A stretch of 9,212 nt of DNA from Sphingomonadaceae bacterium. GTDB lineage: Bacteria > Pseudomonadota > Alphaproteobacteria > Sphingomonadales > Sphingomonadaceae. Of the stretch, positions 8,644 to 9,212 are shown piece after piece (position 1 is the stretch's first letter; each line of letters begins with the position of its first letter). Location: the NCBI GenBank assembly GCA_013821585.1, contig JACDGO010000055.1, positions 1 through 9,212 on the forward strand, given 5' to 3'. The position numbers and the translations under genes were made by a program. The notes under the pieces were generated by a model. The model was not told the DNA's origin, ran no database searches, and saw only the letters and a list, made by a program, of their open reading frames with translations.

Positions 8644-9212
8644 ATGACCGTCTGCATGTCGCGCTCACCACTTGCTCTGGACGCCTTCCCAACTCTCGCC
8701 GCCATCCCCGGCGCAACCCTCCACATCGCCCGCGCGCGCTACAAGGACTGGGACCGCTGCGACCTGACCTTCGTCGCGCTCGACGAGGGCGCGGCCGTCG
8801 CGGGCCTGCTTACCAAAAGCGCCTGCCCCTCTCCCGAGGTCGAATGGTGCCGCGCCGCGCTGACCGGCGGCAAGGCCCGCGCGCTCGTTGTCAACGCCGG
8901 GAACGCCAACGCCTTCACCGGCGCGCGTGGGCGCGCGGCGGTCGAGGCGATCGCGAAACGGGCGGCGGCGCACCTCGGCTCCGCGCCCGGCGAAGTGTTC
9001 GTCGCCTCGACCGGCGTGATCGGCGTCTCGCTGCCGATGCGCGAGGTCAACGCGGGGATCCTTGCCGCCGCGCACGCGCTCAGCGCCGACGGGGACGGCG
9101 CCTTCTCGGCCGCGATCCAGACCACGGATGCCTTTGAGAAGCGCGCCCGGGTCAGCGTCGCGCTGGCGGGCGGCGTGGTGACCCTGACCGCCCAGGCCAA
9201 GGGGGCGGGGAT
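8644..9212 (+). CDS. argJ: Arginine biosynthesis protein ArgJ (glutamate N-acetyltransferase), partial (C-terminus beyond window)
   Basis: ArgJ transfers the acetyl group from N-acetylornithine to glutamate (and in bifunctional forms also uses acetyl-CoA) in the cyclic arginine pathway. The frame is open to the right edge: 189 codons plus two bases. Family blocks seen: ARARYKDWDRCDL (29-41), CPSPEVEWCR (61-70), ARALVVNAGNANAFTG (78-93), the oxyanion-hole STGVIG (122-127), and the TTD block (160-162, AIQTTDAFEK instead of the usual AIMTTDTFPK). The window ends at KGAG, the start of the autocleavage region, so the catalytic Thr at the head of the beta chain is not visible. ATG 8644 is taken as the start; ATG 8656 (MSRSPLAL) is equally plausible and closer to homologues I recall. 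Neither has a clear ribosome site. It follows the TonB-family gene by 42 bases on the same strand. Confidence 0.95.
   Translation, partial: MTVCMSRSPLALDAFPTLAAIPGATLHIARARYKDWDRCDLTFVALDEGAAVAGLLTKSACPSPEVEWCRAALTGGKARALVVNAGNANAFTGARGRAAVEAIAKRAAAHLGSAPGEVFVASTGVIGVSLPMREVNAGILAAAHALSADGDGAFSAAIQTTDAFEKRARVSVALAGGVVTLTAQAKGAG

Noticed and set aside
8427..9137. Plus-strand open frame overlapping the end of the TonB-family gene and argJ
   Set aside because: It conflicts with two recognised genes and is strongly Arg-rich, as out-of-frame GC-rich DNA usually is.

Overview
The window is high-GC bacterial DNA with densely packed genes on both strands. Gene content and protein sequences point to an alphaproteobacterium, most likely of the Sphingomonadales. 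The support is an alphaproteobacterial-type short NAD kinase, a SecA with the CxC...CH zinc tail, secA close to argJ, a TonB-family protein with a cysteine pair in its C-terminal domain, and a CCA-encoding tRNA-Asn. This placement comes from memory of the families, not from a search.

Layout, left to right. Positions 1-750 (minus) hold the N-terminal part of a signalling protein with a degenerate receiver-like region and a degenerate GGDEF domain; it runs off the left edge. Diverging from it, moaA (834-1832, molybdenum cofactor synthesis) and nadK (1829-2605, NADP synthesis) are co-directional and joined by an ATGA overlap. A DoxX-family membrane protein gene (2602-3027, minus) converges on nadK, and the two stop codons share a CTAG. 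Its 5' end looks frameshifted. A tRNA-Asn(GTT) with a plausible promoter and a downstream hairpin occupies 3170-3385.

Next is a minus-strand series read right to left. It starts with a small membrane-anchored protein of unknown function (7448-7708). Then come secA (4614-7346), the motor ATPase of the general secretory pathway, a TauE/SafE-type permease (3865-4605) only 8 bases after secA, and a small phasin-like protein (3399-3827). The last three could be one transcript. On the plus strand, diverging from the small membrane protein, lie a TonB-family protein (7855-8601) and the start of argJ (8644 to the right edge, arginine biosynthesis).

Most of the content is core housekeeping: cofactor synthesis, translation, secretion and amino-acid synthesis. 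I see no mobile element, CRISPR array, prophage or defence-type cluster, and no convincing undescribed system. The points that most deserve a second look are the apparent frameshift in the DoxX gene, the loss of metal-binding acidic residues in the GGDEF domain, the uncharacterised small protein beside secA, and the methionine-rich phasin-like protein.
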